Counted from the stretch's first letter, positions 9,924 to 21,221 are shown. The stretch is 64,000 nucleotides of DNA from Fredinandcohnia onubensis (GCF_002734215.1 NZ_NSEB01000006.1:62001-126000), one strand, 5' to 3'. The notes: a model not told the origin generated them from the sequence alone. A program made the numbers and translations.

Positions 9924-9929
9924 AATTGA

Positions 9930-9958
9930 ACTATATTCCAAATTCACTGCGATGTCAA
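9930..9958 (-). promoter_or_regulatory. SigA promoter of the glyQS T-box transcript
   Basis: TTGACA (9958-9953), exactly 17 bases, TATAGT (9935-9930) on the minus strand, 11 bases after the recO stop codon. Confidence 0.85.
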
Positions 9959-9968
9959 GTAGACCACG

Positions 9969-10718
9969 TTAGGTTAGACGTAAATTTTCAAGTTGGTCTA
10001 GGAATCGTTTAGATTTTAGATATAAGCCTGAATATTCCTCGTAGTACATGTCAATGACCATCTTCAATTCTTTCTTCGTTTCGTCTTTTACGGCAATTTT
10101 TCCTAATCGGTTTAAATCAAAATAATAAAATAAACGCAACAATCGAATTGTTGCTTGAGATACTTTCAAATGATAGGGTTCTTTTTCATAACAGCGATGG
10201 CAAAGTAACCCACCCTCTCTTATCGAAAAGGCAAATTCACCCTCTGTACTGTTACAGTTTGTACATTCATTAAGTCGAGGATACAACCCAAGCAATGGTA
10301 GCATTTTAAGCTCATATATATACAAAAGAATATCAGGATCATACCCCTCATTTAAGTAATTTAGTGTTTGATACAACATTTCAAATAAAAACGGGTTTGA
10401 TCTCTTATCTTCAGTGCATTTATCGGTTAACTCGACTACATATGATGCATATGCCGTTAGGAAAATATCTTCCCGAATACTTCGTAAAGTTGAAATCGTT
10501 TCACCTTGTTGTAATACGCCTAGACCTGACGTTTTTTGAACTAAAAACTGTCCATATGTAAAAACCTGGGTAATGGCTGCAAGGCGACTACTAGGTTTCT
10601 TTGCACCTCTTGCCATTACCCCTATTTTCCCCCATTCACGGGTATACAAAGTTACGATTTTATTTGTTTCACCATAATCACTTGTTCTTATGATAATACC
10701 TTCGCATTTTTGTAGCAC
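9969..10718 (-). CDS. recO: DNA repair protein RecO
   Basis: Recombination mediator that loads RecA onto SSB-coated single strands in the RecFOR pathway. The protein has the N-terminal OB fold ([20 protein letters not shown]), the conserved [10 protein letters not shown] loop, and a four-cysteine zinc site (CTNC near residue 148 and CHRC near 172); it ends in a helical domain with [16 protein letters not shown]. The open frame runs to 10760, but related proteins begin at the residue before LQKCEG; a GTG at 10718 with GGATGGTG in front fits, giving 249 residues. The ATG at 10730 is an alternative. Between yqzL and glyQ, as in B. subtilis. Confidence 0.93.
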   Translation of the reverse strand: MLQKCEGIIIRTSDYGETNKIVTLYTREWGKIGVMARGAKKPSSRLAAITQVFTYGQFLVQKTSGLGVLQQGETISTLRSIREDIFLTAYASYVVELTDKCTEDKRSNPFLFEMLYQTLNYLNEGYDPDILLYIYELKMLPLLGLYPRLNECTNCNSTEGEFAFSIREGGLLCHRCYEKEPYHLKVSQATIRLLRLFYYFDLNRLGKIAVKDETKKELKMVIDMYYEEYSGLYLKSKRFLDQLENLRLT

Positions 10719-10817
10719 TACTGTCACCATCCATTGGCAACTAGGCAATCCAATTACCATTGATTATTTACGTCATACATGACTTATAAAAGGTTTAAGA
10801 CGCTTTTTTTAGGATGG

Positions 10818-10961
10818 TCAAGTAATTGGAAAATCTATTTCTGCTAGCTCCTCACTTTGTGCCTCGGGTCTCTCTGTCTTCTCTTGTTCCAATTCCTTAA
10901 AAAGAAGATACGTATCAACATTACCTGTTTGACTAAACACCTTCCAGGTAAAATCTAACAT
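10818..10961 (-). CDS. yqzL: YqzL family small protein (47 aa)
   Basis: A short gene missed by length-limited ORF finders. It encodes MLDFTWKVFSQTGNVDTYLL at its start, followed by an acidic, charged tail ending EIDFPIT. The N-terminal motif is that of YqzL, a conserved protein of unknown function found between era and recO in Bacillus. The ATG at 10961 follows AGGTGGGG. No membrane segment or signal peptide is seen. Probably cotranscribed with era and recO; the conserved linkage to recO is the only functional hint. Confidence 0.88.
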   Translation of the reverse strand: MLDFTWKVFSQTGNVDTYLLFKELEQEKTERPEAQSEELAEIDFPIT

Positions 10962-11112
10962 AGTAACCCCACCTTTCTGTATTATAAACACTAGCAAAGA
11001 CTATTCCAATTTCATTCACTTGTAAGAATATCTTGACCGAAAATCCTAAAAAACATGTTACATAAATTTTGCTAATCTGTGTATTTTTTTGGAATTTACG
11101 TATACTTAAACT

Positions 11113-12439
<1,327 letters not shown>

Positions 12440-12530
12440 CTAAGTACGGCAGTGTATTTTCATTTTACATAAAAACGTTCACGAAATCATCGTTTATGTT
12501 TCATTTGTTACACAATTGTAAGAATTTTCT

Positions 12531-12908
12531 CTATATTAGGTAAGGTAGAAAAATGATTAATCCAACGATAATGGATATTATCGCATATATAAGAACAGCT
12601 CCAGCTGCAATATCTTTAGCCTTTTTAGCTAAGGGATGATACTCACCCGTGACTAAATCAACCACTTTTTCAATTGCGGTATTTAGCATTTCTATTGCAA
12701 ACATTCCACCGAATAAAAGGAGAATAATCAACCATTCTACCTTTGTAATATGAAACAAGAAACCACAAAAAATAACGATAACCGAGAAAAAAAAATGAAT
12801 TTGCAAATTTCGTTCTGAAAAAAATGCTTCTCGCAAGCCTTGTAAAGCATACGAAAAGCTATTGATTAAGCGTGACCATCCATTTTTTTGTTTATCGTTC
12901 AAGACCAT
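12531..12908 (-). CDS. dgkA: Undecaprenol / diacylglycerol kinase DgkA
   Basis: Small integral membrane kinase of 125 residues with three transmembrane helices (about residues 35-52, 58-78 and 100-122). The family motif [20 protein letters not shown] (about residues 72-91) carries the catalytic glutamate and nucleotide-binding residues, and ERNLQIHFF is the first conserved motif. Gram-positive members phosphorylate undecaprenol, recycling the cell-wall lipid carrier. The ATG at 12908 overlaps ybeY by 17 bases; a TTG at 12902 is better spaced from a GAGG and is an alternative start. Confidence 0.93.
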   Translation of the reverse strand: MVLNDKQKNGWSRLINSFSYALQGLREAFFSERNLQIHFFFSVIVIFCGFLFHITKVEWLIILLLFGGMFAIEMLNTAIEKVVDLVTGEYHPLAKKAKDIAAGAVLIYAIISIIVGLIIFLPYLI

Positions 12909-13362
12909 ACGCCTCTAAAATTTCCTTTTGTCTTGAAAACATTTTTTCTTCATCCTCTTTTGTCATATGGTCATAGCCAAGTAAATGCAAGAAACCATGG
13001 ACAGCAAGGAAACCTAATTCCCTTGCAAAAGAATGACCATAATCTTCGGCCTGTTCCTTTGCTCTCGGAATTGAGATGATAATATCCCCTAATACCTTTG
13101 GTATATCTTCACCAATAATCGCAATTTCCCCTTCACCCATTTCTTCCATAGCAAATGATATGACATCAGTCGGTTGATCTTTGTCACGATATTCTCGGTT
13201 TATTTCTTTAATCCGTTCATTATCAACAAACGTAACGGAGACCTCAGTTCCTTCACTGACTCCTTCTTTATCAGCAGCCAAGAATAATAGTTCTTGAACT
13301 AATGTACATTCTTCCTCTTTTACTTCACCAATTTCATCATTAAAATCAATTTCTAGTCTCAT
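12892..13362 (-). CDS. ybeY: Endoribonuclease / rRNA maturation factor YbeY
   Basis: Zinc-dependent RNase involved in 16S rRNA 3' end maturation and ribosome quality control, 156 residues. The zinc motif is complete: [11 protein letters not shown] near residue 125, preceded by LGDIIIS and DVISFAMEE. The start overlaps the pgpH stop by four bases. Next to dgkA, cdd and era, it forms a ribosome-maturation neighbourhood together with the upstream phoH. Confidence 0.95.
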   Translation of the reverse strand: MRLEIDFNDEIGEVKEEECTLVQELLFLAADKEGVSEGTEVSVTFVDNERIKEINREYRDKDQPTDVISFAMEEMGEGEIAIIGEDIPKVLGDIIISIPRAKEQAEDYGHSFARELGFLAVHGFLHLLGYDHMTKEDEEKMFSRQKEILEAYGLER

Positions 13363-15557
13363 GCTTCCTTCACCTTCTGTTTTGTGGTCTCGGCAGGGTA
13401 CTCAATTCTTGAATGGAAAATCCCTTTTAGTGATTCACAAAGTGTTTTCGCAACTACATCCAGTTCTTTCAGTGTTATATCGCATTCATCAAATTGTCCA
13501 TCCTGTAAGCGGTCTGCAATGATGCTATTTACTAATGATTCAATCTTATGTGGAGTAGGAGTTGATAGCGACCTCACGGCTGCTTCAACACTATCTGCAA
13601 TCCCAATCACCGCTGCCTCTTTTGTTTTCGCTTTAGGACCCACATATCTGAAATCTGATTCTAGGATTTCGCGTTCACTTTGTTGTTTTGCTTTATGGAA
13701 AAAATATTTTAACAGTGTGGTACCATGATGCTGCTCTGCTATATCCACGATTTCCTTTGGCATTTTATATTTCCTCAAAGTTTCTGCCCCGTCTGTAGCA
13801 TGTGCTGTAATAATTGTTTTGCTAAGCTGTGGTGCAATCTTATCATGCGGATTTTCAATATTCATCTGATTCTCAATAAAGAAATGCGGCCGTTTTGTTT
13901 TACCAATATCATGATAATACGATGACACTCTAGCTAATAAACCATTAGCCCCGATTGCTTCACAGGCTGATTCTGACAAATTCGCAACCATAACACTATG
14001 ATGATAGGTTCCAGGAGCTTCCGTCAAAATTTTCCGCAGTAACGGGTGATTTGGGTTTGATAACTCGATTAATTTCATAGTAGATAAAATATTAAATCCA
14101 GCTTCAAAGAATGGTAGTAGCCCTATTGTTAATACAGCAGCAATTACGCCAGATAAGACCGCCATAATAATCGAAGAACCATAGTCTAGACTTGAATAAC
14201 TACCGTTTTGCAATAACATAATTGAAAATATGACTAAAATATTGATTAAAGCTACAAAGAGTCCAGCTTGGAGAATTTTCGCCCTACGATTGTGCTTACT
14301 TAGGAAAAGTACCCCAGCCAGGCTGCCAAACAGGAAATAGATTCCCGCTGAGAAATTAAGCGTACCCGTCACACCTTCATTAAAGATAAGGCTTCCACAA
14401 ACAGCAAAAACCATGCTTGAAAGTATCGCAACTTTTTCATTAATCAATAGCTTTATTAGCATTGCCCCCATTGCCACTGGAACAATATATCCTATATCAG
14501 AATAATCGATTTGTTGGAATAAACTAATACCCTTCATCAATAGAATGGTAATAGTAAAGATAATCGCAAAAATTAATAAATAGATATTCCGATGCCGATC
14601 AGTTGGAATCATCTCATTATGAAAATGATAAATAATCCCGGTAATAATCAATAGAATAATCAACAATAGGCCGATGAATGGTTGTATAGGGTTATTTGTG
14701 CTAGTCATACCAAGTAGCTCTAACTGCCGATATATATCCCTAGTGATTAAATGTCCTTCTTCAACAATAATTTGACCTTGCAGGATTTTAACCGGCTCAA
14801 CTGCTTCAATCGCTTGCTGACGCTTTTCTTCCGTGGCTTCAACATCATAATAGACATTTTGAACAACCGCAAACCGAGCCATTTCACGCATTGGTTCTCG
14901 AAGAGCCGTATCGACACTTGAGTAGCGTAGTTCCTCCACTACCTTATTTTTTGCATTCTCAACTTCAGAAGCTGGAATTCTTGTGTTCATTACATTATTC
15001 ACTGCGGTAATAACTGCATCCTTAGTGCGTGATAATTGATTGGGACTTGCTGTTAATAATGCTGTAAGAACATCGTTTTGAATCCGATCAGTTAAATCCT
15101 GTGGAAGTTTTGTTTTTAAGATCTGTAACTTTTCAGAAGCTGTGAGTTGCTTTGGTTCTTCTCCTCGATCATCCTCCGAAAGACTTTCCCATTCTTTGAC
15201 CTTTGAGTTGTATATATCCATTGCTTCATTATTTGTTTCATCAATTGAATCAAAAATAGAAATAACTAGGTCAACTTGATTGTCTGCATAATCTGATTTG
15301 AGAGTGAAAACATCTTCAACCTCTTTTGCAGCTGCATCCTGTTTTGTTTTTGTGGCAACTTTATCTTCAATTGTCAAAGGCGAACGAATTGTCTGTTCAG
15401 ACGGTTTTAAAGCTTCGATTTGTAAAACTTCCGGTTTCACATTGCTAAACATGACTAAAAACATAATTCCCGCAAGGAGGGTGTATATCAAAATATGTAG
15501 GGATTGATAGCTTTTTAAAATGGACAACTTATTTTGCAGCTTATTCGGTTTCCTCAT
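13359..15557 (-). CDS. pgpH: Cyclic-di-AMP phosphodiesterase PgpH (7TM-HD family)
   Basis: Membrane HD-domain hydrolase that degrades c-di-AMP to pApA, 732 residues. Order: cytoplasmic start, one N-terminal membrane helix (about 20-42), an extracellular 7TMR-HDED domain (about 45-295), seven membrane helices (about 300-500), then the HD domain with [11 protein letters not shown] and [13 protein letters not shown], including the HD pair and a second HH near 655. The open frame continues upstream into phoH, but AAAGGAGG sits eight bases ahead of the ATG at 15557. A terminator-like hairpin separates it from phoH, so levels may depend on read-through. Confidence 0.95.
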   Translation of the reverse strand: MRKPNKLQNKLSILKSYQSLHILIYTLLAGIMFLVMFSNVKPEVLQIEALKPSEQTIRSPLTIEDKVATKTKQDAAAKEVEDVFTLKSDYADNQVDLVISIFDSIDETNNEAMDIYNSKVKEWESLSEDDRGEEPKQLTASEKLQILKTKLPQDLTDRIQNDVLTALLTASPNQLSRTKDAVITAVNNVMNTRIPASEVENAKNKVVEELRYSSVDTALREPMREMARFAVVQNVYYDVEATEEKRQQAIEAVEPVKILQGQIIVEEGHLITRDIYRQLELLGMTSTNNPIQPFIGLLLIILLIITGIIYHFHNEMIPTDRHRNIYLLIFAIIFTITILLMKGISLFQQIDYSDIGYIVPVAMGAMLIKLLINEKVAILSSMVFAVCGSLIFNEGVTGTLNFSAGIYFLFGSLAGVLFLSKHNRRAKILQAGLFVALINILVIFSIMLLQNGSYSSLDYGSSIIMAVLSGVIAAVLTIGLLPFFEAGFNILSTMKLIELSNPNHPLLRKILTEAPGTYHHSVMVANLSESACEAIGANGLLARVSSYYHDIGKTKRPHFFIENQMNIENPHDKIAPQLSKTIITAHATDGAETLRKYKMPKEIVDIAEQHHGTTLLKYFFHKAKQQSEREILESDFRYVGPKAKTKEAAVIGIADSVEAAVRSLSTPTPHKIESLVNSIIADRLQDGQFDECDITLKELDVVAKTLCESLKGIFHSRIEYPAETTKQKVKEA

Positions 15558-15602
15558 CTCTCGAACCTCCTTTAACCTGATTTTACCATTTTCTGTAATG
15601 GT

Positions 15603-15629
15603 AAAAAAGACCCATTTCGCATGGGTCTT
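15603..15629 (-). terminator. Terminator-like hairpin between phoH and pgpH
   Basis: AAGACCCAT (15607-15615) pairs with ATGGGTCTT (15621-15629), followed on the minus strand by six T (15608-15603). It touches the phoH stop codon and lies 46 bases before pgpH in what otherwise looks like one operon. Confidence 0.75.
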
Positions 15630-15630
15630 G

Positions 15631-16602
15631 TCATGATTGTCCAGCTTCAGCCTTTTCATAAGCTTCAATGATACGAGCTACAAGGGGATGACGTACTACA
15701 TCAGACTGTTCTAAGAAGATAAATGCAGAACCATATACATCTTTCAATATATGCATTACTTCATGTAATCCAGACTTTACCCCTCTAGGTAAATCGATTT
15801 GCGAGATATCCCCAGTAATGACCATTTTAGAGCCAAAACCAAGTCGTGTCAAAAACATCTTCATTTGGGCTAGTGTTGTGTTTTGCGCTTCGTCTAAAAT
15901 GACGAAAGCATCATCGAGAGTACGCCCTCTCATATAGGCTAATGGAGCAATTTCAATTGTTCCTCTTTCTATTAGTCGTTCCGTATGTTCTGCTCCAAGT
16001 ACGTCGTGTAATCCATCATATAAAGGTCGTAAATATGGATCTACTTTTTCTTTTAGGTCTCCAGGTAAAAACCCTAAGCTTTCACCAGCTTCTACAGCTG
16101 GGCGAGTTAGAATAATCCGTTTGACCTGTCCATTTTTTAGTGCATTCACGGCCATTACTACTGCCAAATAAGTTTTTCCTGTACCTGCTGGTCCAATTCC
16201 GAAAACTAAATCATGCTGTTTGATAGCAGCTACATATTGGCGTTGTCCATGTGTTTTTACACGAATTGATTTTCCTTTTGCAGTTTTTGTGATTTCTTCA
16301 TCATATAATTCTTCAAATGAATCCAAATTTCCATTCTTCGCCATTTGAATACAATAAATAACATCACGTTCACTTATACGTATTCCTTTTCGAATGACAC
16401 CAAGAAGCTTTTCAATAATTTCTTCAACAAGCTGTACACTTGTTGGATTTCCTGAAACATTAAGTGCCTCGCCTCTTGTTATAATTGAGACGTTTAATTC
16501 CTCCTCAATCCTTTTAAGGTGGAGGTCATTGTTTCCAAACAGCACAAGTGCTTCGTTTGGATTTTCAAGTTGATGTTTACTCATTACTAAATCTTCTGAC
16601 AT
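15631..16602 (-). CDS. phoH: PhoH family ATPase / RNA helicase-like protein
   Basis: 323 residues with an N-terminal KH-like region (about 15-90) and a P-loop NTPase domain: Walker A GPAGTGKTYLA (about 137), Walker B VILDEAQNTT (about 232) and SQIDLP. PhoH proteins are thought to act in RNA metabolism, and genomes commonly pair them with ybeY, as here. The ATG follows AAGGAGACTAAAGG. It begins three bases after yqfD ends. Substrate in the cell is not established. Confidence 0.95.
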   Translation of the reverse strand: MSEDLVMSKHQLENPNEALVLFGNNDLHLKRIEEELNVSIITRGEALNVSGNPTSVQLVEEIIEKLLGVIRKGIRISERDVIYCIQMAKNGNLDSFEELYDEEITKTAKGKSIRVKTHGQRQYVAAIKQHDLVFGIGPAGTGKTYLAVVMAVNALKNGQVKRIILTRPAVEAGESLGFLPGDLKEKVDPYLRPLYDGLHDVLGAEHTERLIERGTIEIAPLAYMRGRTLDDAFVILDEAQNTTLAQMKMFLTRLGFGSKMVITGDISQIDLPRGVKSGLHEVMHILKDVYGSAFIFLEQSDVVRHPLVARIIEAYEKAEAGQS

Positions 16603-16605
16603 CCT

Positions 16606-17793
16606 TTAGTCTCCTTGAACTAATGGTATCGTTGTGACGATATTCTCAATAACATTATATTTTATTTCCAATTTTACTTTACCATTGTTAATGGATTGAC
16701 GCAAAACTTTTTCTTCAATAATTTCAGCATCACTATCCAAATCTTGTTCTAAAGCATTCCGACCGATTCTCTTTGCTTCTTCGACCGCCTCATTTGTTGT
16801 GTACTTTCTTGTGATTTCTTCACTTTCTCGAAGAGACACTTTTTCATACGCAATTGGAAGTTCCCAATTAAAGAATTTGAAGGGTCTCTTATCTATTTCA
16901 GTTTGATATTCATTATATTCAACTTCACCATATCCCCATACTGGAATACGTAAATCCCCTATCGAGATATAATGCTTTTGTTTATTTTCTCCTGTCATGA
17001 CATTAAGTTTCGTTGTAATTTCTACCTCTACTGCAGACTTGTACCAAGTCTCCCCATAAATCTTCCCACGTGCAGGTACGTAGACTTCTTCTCCTTCTTT
17101 TCCAATTTTGCCCGAAACTAAGATGTCTCCCTTTTTAACAAGATCATTTACTGCTTTAACTGGTTTTCCTTCCTCGACGATTAATTTTTTGATTATAGCT
17201 GTCTTATTTGCAACAAGATTTCTTGGACTGTACTGTTCTGGCGGGTCAGGTTGGTTCTTTTCAACAACCTCAAAATGATAGGTCGTCCCATTTAACTCTA
17301 CACCAATCCAAGTAATATCGTTTATCGCTTCTTCTAGGTGCCTTTGTAAGGACTCATTATCCTCAATAAAAAATTGAAGCTTTCCTTTTTCAACTCCGAG
17401 TTTCTTCAGCTCTTTAATAATTAAATGCTCTGTTTCTGGCTTGGCACCCTCTACTTTAATGCCCCACACCATGTTTGATAACAAAGTAACAATGATAAGA
17501 AATAAAAAAGCCCCAATTAAAAATCCACTATTGTATATCGCCTTTTGGACGAGAAAAGGCAAACCTTTTTTTCCAATAAAGCGAAGCTTACAATCATTTT
17601 TACGGACAACCCGTCGAATTTTTTTAATATCCTTTAAATACATAGAGAAGCTAAGGGCATGGGTTCCTGGCTTCTTTACATCCCACACGACAATTCCTTG
17701 TCTTACACATTCATTTATGAATCTCTCAGTACCTTTTCCAGAAATAACAGCTTTGACACTCCCGCTAAAAAAGTGCATCCAATGATTTTTCAT
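16606..17793 (-). CDS. yqfD: Sporulation protein YqfD
   Basis: 395 residues: an N-terminal cytoplasmic domain (about 1-90), a single membrane helix (FLIGAFLFLIIVTLLSNMVW, about 93-112) and a large extracytoplasmic domain ending near VIENIVTTIPLVQGD. This is the architecture of YqfD, a SigE-controlled mother-cell protein whose loss blocks sporulation around engulfment; its molecular activity is unknown. It follows yqfC by 26 bases and precedes phoH by three, so sporulation and housekeeping genes share this stretch. Confidence 0.9.
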   Translation of the reverse strand: MKNHWMHFFSGSVKAVISGKGTERFINECVRQGIVVWDVKKPGTHALSFSMYLKDIKKIRRVVRKNDCKLRFIGKKGLPFLVQKAIYNSGFLIGAFLFLIIVTLLSNMVWGIKVEGAKPETEHLIIKELKKLGVEKGKLQFFIEDNESLQRHLEEAINDITWIGVELNGTTYHFEVVEKNQPDPPEQYSPRNLVANKTAIIKKLIVEEGKPVKAVNDLVKKGDILVSGKIGKEGEEVYVPARGKIYGETWYKSAVEVEITTKLNVMTGENKQKHYISIGDLRIPVWGYGEVEYNEYQTEIDKRPFKFFNWELPIAYEKVSLRESEEITRKYTTNEAVEEAKRIGRNALEQDLDSDAEIIEEKVLRQSINNGKVKLEIKYNVIENIVTTIPLVQGD

Positions 17794-17819
17794 GCTTATC
17801 CCCCTACTGATTCAATGAT

Positions 17820-18104
17820 TCAATTCTCAATATATTGCACATGTTCAATTTTTCCTTCAAGCATTATTTCTTCAGGTAAAATTGTTTTAATCACAAATGC
17901 ATTTCCCTTTATCAGAAGTTGTCCTTGTTTCAGTAATAGCCGTACCTCTTTATCTGAAAAGGTTAATAATCCTCGATGATTTTCTATGTAAATATGTAAT
18001 TGTCCAATCATGGTTATTCTTGGAAGATCCATCATGACGTCAGCAGGAAGTTCCATCTTGTTTGTAATCCAACTCTTCATTCGTTGACTTAGGTTTTTAG
18101 GCAT
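17820..18104 (-). CDS. yqfC: Sporulation protein YqfC
   Basis: A 94-residue protein of the YabP/YqfC family, recognised by MELPADVMMDLPRITMIGQL and ENHRGLLTF. Members are SigE-controlled and required for sporulation; yabP is a paralogue. No membrane segment is visible. The GGGGG in front of the start (18118-18114 on the complement) is buried in a long hairpin (18109-18153), unusual for a translated gene. Paired with yqfD. Confidence 0.92.
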   Translation of the reverse strand: MPKNLSQRMKSWITNKMELPADVMMDLPRITMIGQLHIYIENHRGLLTFSDKEVRLLLKQGQLLIKGNAFVIKTILPEEIMLEGKIEHVQYIEN

Positions 18105-18108
18105 AACA

Positions 18109-18153
18109 AAGAACCCCCTTTCATCTCATGTTTATGAGTGAAAAGGGGTTCTT
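18109..18153 (-). terminator. Hairpin covering the yqfC ribosome binding site; terminator-like
   Basis: AAGAACCCC (18109-18117) pairs with GGGGTTCTT (18145-18153) and continues inward through CTTT/AAAG and TCTCAT/ATGAG pairings, making a stem of about 18 pairs. On the minus strand it ends five bases before the yqfC ATG, followed by a weak T-rich tail. It may end the yqeZ-floA-yqfB transcript or limit yqfC translation. Confidence 0.75.
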
Positions 18154-18184
18154 AGTACATTTTTTAAAATCCATAAACGGACAC

Positions 18185-18661
18185 CTAGCGACGGATTTGG
18201 TATGGTCTTTTTGCTCTAGGAGGACCCAGAATTTCAGACCATATAATACCTTCAACAACCTTGTTTTTCGAGTAGGTTTTTGAAGGCCTTGTTTCTCCTG
18301 AAACAGTTGGATTAATAACCGTTGGGACTGGTTCTTTTTCCTCGGTTACCGTTTCCGTATACGTGCCTTGCTGTTGAAGCTCGAGATAACGATCATAAAA
18401 CGTATTTGGAACCTGAGTATTGGGAATCTCTTCTGGTTTTATTTCAGTTTCATATTTTGTTTCCACCTGATATTCATCTTTTTCAGGTTTACGTTCTTGG
18501 TCAAACGGATTAAACTGTTTTGGCATTGGTACTGGGGTTGTAGGCTCTGACTCCCCACTGTTAAATCGCCTAAACGTATTAAAAACAAATCCAATTATAA
18601 TGATTAGAATCCAAGCATTTCCCATTACAAAATTAATCAAGTCTTGCAAAGGTGATTCCAC
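18185..18661 (-). CDS. yqfB: YqfB-like membrane-anchored protein
   Basis: 158 residues: a single hydrophobic helix (about 14-28, AWILIIIIGFVFNTF) followed by a long polar, proline- and glutamate-rich tail with no recognisable fold, and a conserved-looking end EGIIWSEILGPPRAKRPY. Identification as YqfB rests on position directly after floA, as in B. subtilis, not on a domain. It probably sits in the membrane with the tail in the cytoplasm and may work with FloA and YqeZ; function unknown. Confidence 0.7.
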   Translation of the reverse strand: MESPLQDLINFVMGNAWILIIIIGFVFNTFRRFNSGESEPTTPVPMPKQFNPFDQERKPEKDEYQVETKYETEIKPEEIPNTQVPNTFYDRYLELQQQGTYTETVTEEKEPVPTVINPTVSGETRPSKTYSKNKVVEGIIWSEILGPPRAKRPYQIRR

Positions 18662-18697
18662 AATGTAAACCTCCCTTCAAATTTTGAGGTTTAATTA

Positions 18698-19684
18698 TTA
18701 TTTATCTTCATCTTCTGGATGTGTGCTTTTACCAATTGAATTTCTCATATCAGTATCAGCCATGATATTTTTAAGGTTCGTATAATCGAGTACTCCTAGG
18801 TTACCTGAACGTAATGCTTCTGCCATAGCAAGAGGTACTTCGGCTTCAGCTTCCACAACCTTCGCTTTCATTTCTTCTACACGAGCGCGCATTTCTTGTT
18901 CACTTGCAACCGCCATCGCGCGACGTTCTTCAGCTTTCGCTTGGGCTATTTTCTTGTCGGCTTCCGCTTGGTCTGTTTGAAGCACGGCACCTATGTTTCT
19001 ACCGATATCAATATCAGCGATATCAATAGAAAGAATTTCGAATGCAGTACCTGCGTCAAGTCCTTTTGCAAGAACGGTTTGAGAAATCATATCTGGATTT
19101 TCGAGTACCTTTTTGTGATCTTTTTGAGAACCAATTGTACTAACGATACCTTCACCTACACGGGCAATAACAGTTTCTTCCCCCGCACCCCCGACTAGAC
19201 GGTCAATATTCGCACGAACGGTGATACGAGTTTTTGCTTTTACTTCGATACCATCCATCGCAACACCTGAAATAAATGGTGTCTCGATAACTTTAGGGTT
19301 AACGCTCATTTGAACTGCTTCTAACACATCACGACCCGCTAAATCGATTGCAGCTGCCCTTTCGAAGGTTAATTCAATGTTCGCACGTTGTGCAGCGATT
19401 AACGCGTTTACGACGCGGTCAACATTACCACCCGCCAAATAGTGACTCTCCAGTTGGTTTGTATTAAGATTTAATCCGGCTTTTTGAGCCTTAATTAACG
19501 GGATAATAACACGGTTTGGAATAACCCGACGTAGTCTCATCCCTATCAATGTAAAGATACTTACACGGACACCCGCAGCTAGTGCAGAGATCCATAGTGC
19601 AACTGGCACAAATGTAAATAGTACAGCTAATAAAATAATACCAAGTGCAACTAATATTAGAATTGTAATCATACCTGTTGGCAT
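18698..19684 (-). CDS. floA: Flotillin-like protein FloA
   Basis: 328-residue flotillin of functional membrane microdomains. An N-terminal membrane hairpin (about residues 5-50), the SPFH/PHB core ([19 protein letters not shown] onward) and a helical EA-rich C-terminal part ([17 protein letters not shown]) are seen. In B. subtilis FloA organises signalling and secretion complexes and resists cell-wall stress. The ATG follows CTAGGAGG. It lies between yqeZ and yqfB in a SigW-type operon. Confidence 0.96.
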   Translation of the reverse strand: MPTGMITILILVALGIILLAVLFTFVPVALWISALAAGVRVSIFTLIGMRLRRVIPNRVIIPLIKAQKAGLNLNTNQLESHYLAGGNVDRVVNALIAAQRANIELTFERAAAIDLAGRDVLEAVQMSVNPKVIETPFISGVAMDGIEVKAKTRITVRANIDRLVGGAGEETVIARVGEGIVSTIGSQKDHKKVLENPDMISQTVLAKGLDAGTAFEILSIDIADIDIGRNIGAVLQTDQAEADKKIAQAKAEERRAMAVASEQEMRARVEEMKAKVVEAEAEVPLAMAEALRSGNLGVLDYTNLKNIMADTDMRNSIGKSTHPEDEDK

Positions 19685-19708
19685 TCTAATTTTCCTCCTA
19701 GATTAAGT

Positions 19709-21040
19709 TTATTTATCAATATCAGTAACCTCTCGAACGACAATTCGAGAACCTTCTGTTTTGATCACTTCAATTTTTGTGTTTTTCTCGATGTAATTCC
19801 CTTGTGTGACAACATCTAGTCTTTCTTCATCAATGATTGCTGTACCAGAAGGTCTTAAGGTTGTAAAGGCAATTCCTCGTTTTCCAATCAAATCTTCGCG
19901 ATTCTTATTTGATACATACCCGCTTTCGGTGTTCGTAGAATCGAAGAGAATAATCTTTTTAAAGGCGTGTAATTTCTTACCGAATACTTTAACCAAAATA
20001 ATTGAAACGATGACAGTAGCTACTAAAGCAACTAATAGTGAAACACCAATAACCATAACACTACTTCCTGCCAAGAAAAAGCTTGTTAAAATTGCTCCTA
20101 AACCTATCAAGCCTATGATCCCCCCAGGCAATACAAACTCTAATAAAACTAAAACAATTCCTATTACAAATAGGATAATGGACTCCATTCCAGCTAGTCC
20201 TGCTACTAAATGTCCATAGAAAAAGAGTAGTAGCGATGATATTCCCATTATACCTGGAATACCAAATCCAGGTGAGTAAAGTTCAACTACTAAACCTAAG
20301 CTTCCAATTGTTAATAAAATCGAAACAACAACCGGATTCGTAATAAAGCGTGCAATTTTTTCGGCAAAGCTAAGTTCGGCTTCTTCAACAGCAGCTTTTT
20401 CATAGCCAATTGTCTTTAGTAAATCTGCTCTATTCTTTACAACACCTTCAGCATACCCAACCTCTAGAGCCTGATTTGCCGTTAATGTGAGAAATTTACC
20501 TTTTTCAGCACCTAGTTCTGGCAAGTCTATCTCTTTGTCCGCCATTGCTAAAGCGTAAATCGGATCGCGACCATTGTTTTCGGCAGCACCTTTCATCGCT
20601 GAAAGCCAGTATGAAACAGCTTTTTCATCTGCAGTATTCCCTGCCTGATCGATAATTCCTGCTGCCCCCATTCTTCCATTCTCAGACATATAAATCTCAT
20701 TGGTATTTAAGGCGATAAATGCACCTGCTGAAATGGCGTCGTTATTTACAAAGGCAACTGTAGGAATAGTTGATTCCTGAATTCGTTTTCCGATTTGAGT
20801 TGCAGCATCAACGGCCCCACCAGGAGTATTTATCTCGAGAATGATGACATCGGCTCCCTTTTCCTCGGCATCTGTAATCGTACGATCAATAAAAGCATGT
20901 AAGCCTTTTTCAACCGTTTCTTCCAACGGAATGATATAAGCTACCTGATCTGTGGCACTAAAGCTTTTATTTGGCGTTAGTGTGAGGAGTAAAGGTAAAA
21001 GAATAATGGATAGGTACAAAAATATTCTCACTTTTTTCAA
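19709..21040 (-). CDS. yqeZ: NfeD-family membrane serine protease YqeZ
   Basis: 443 residues with a signal peptide (about 1-28), a ClpP-class protease domain whose motifs include INTPGGAVDAATQIG and the nucleophile region NDAISAGAFIAL (about residue 103), four to five membrane helices (about 235-355), and a C-terminal OB-fold NfeD domain (about 375-440). Such proteins are genetically tied to flotillins and stomatins. Start is a TTG at 21040 behind AAAGGGGGGATCG. First gene after the SigW-like promoter; followed by floA after 24 bases. Confidence 0.93.
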   Translation of the reverse strand: MKKVRIFLYLSIILLPLLLTLTPNKSFSATDQVAYIIPLEETVEKGLHAFIDRTITDAEEKGADVIILEINTPGGAVDAATQIGKRIQESTIPTVAFVNNDAISAGAFIALNTNEIYMSENGRMGAAGIIDQAGNTADEKAVSYWLSAMKGAAENNGRDPIYALAMADKEIDLPELGAEKGKFLTLTANQALEVGYAEGVVKNRADLLKTIGYEKAAVEEAELSFAEKIARFITNPVVVSILLTIGSLGLVVELYSPGFGIPGIMGISSLLLFFYGHLVAGLAGMESIILFVIGIVLVLLEFVLPGGIIGLIGLGAILTSFFLAGSSVMVIGVSLLVALVATVIVSIILVKVFGKKLHAFKKIILFDSTNTESGYVSNKNREDLIGKRGIAFTTLRPSGTAIIDEERLDVVTQGNYIEKNTKIEVIKTEGSRIVVREVTDIDK

Positions 21041-21086
21041 GGCGATCCCCCCTTTCTATTCCTGTTTACGACTTGATAGTATGTAA

Positions 21087-21113
21087 TACGAATGAGATGT
21101 AGGTGAGGTTTCA
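21087..21113 (-). promoter_or_regulatory. Probable SigW promoter of yqeZ-floA-yqfB
   Basis: TGAAAC (21113-21108) and CGTA (21090-21087) separated by 17 bases on the minus strand match the extracytoplasmic-function SigW consensus. The orthologous B. subtilis operon is a known SigW target, so cell-envelope stress should induce it. Confidence 0.85.
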
Positions 21114-21221
21114 ATATTTTGTGTGTTTCTATACATTATTTTTGTTGGTATTTCTTGGATTATGTACATAGTGATATGAGGATTACAACCAACGAAAAGA
21201 GAAATTTATTTTCCCTCATAT

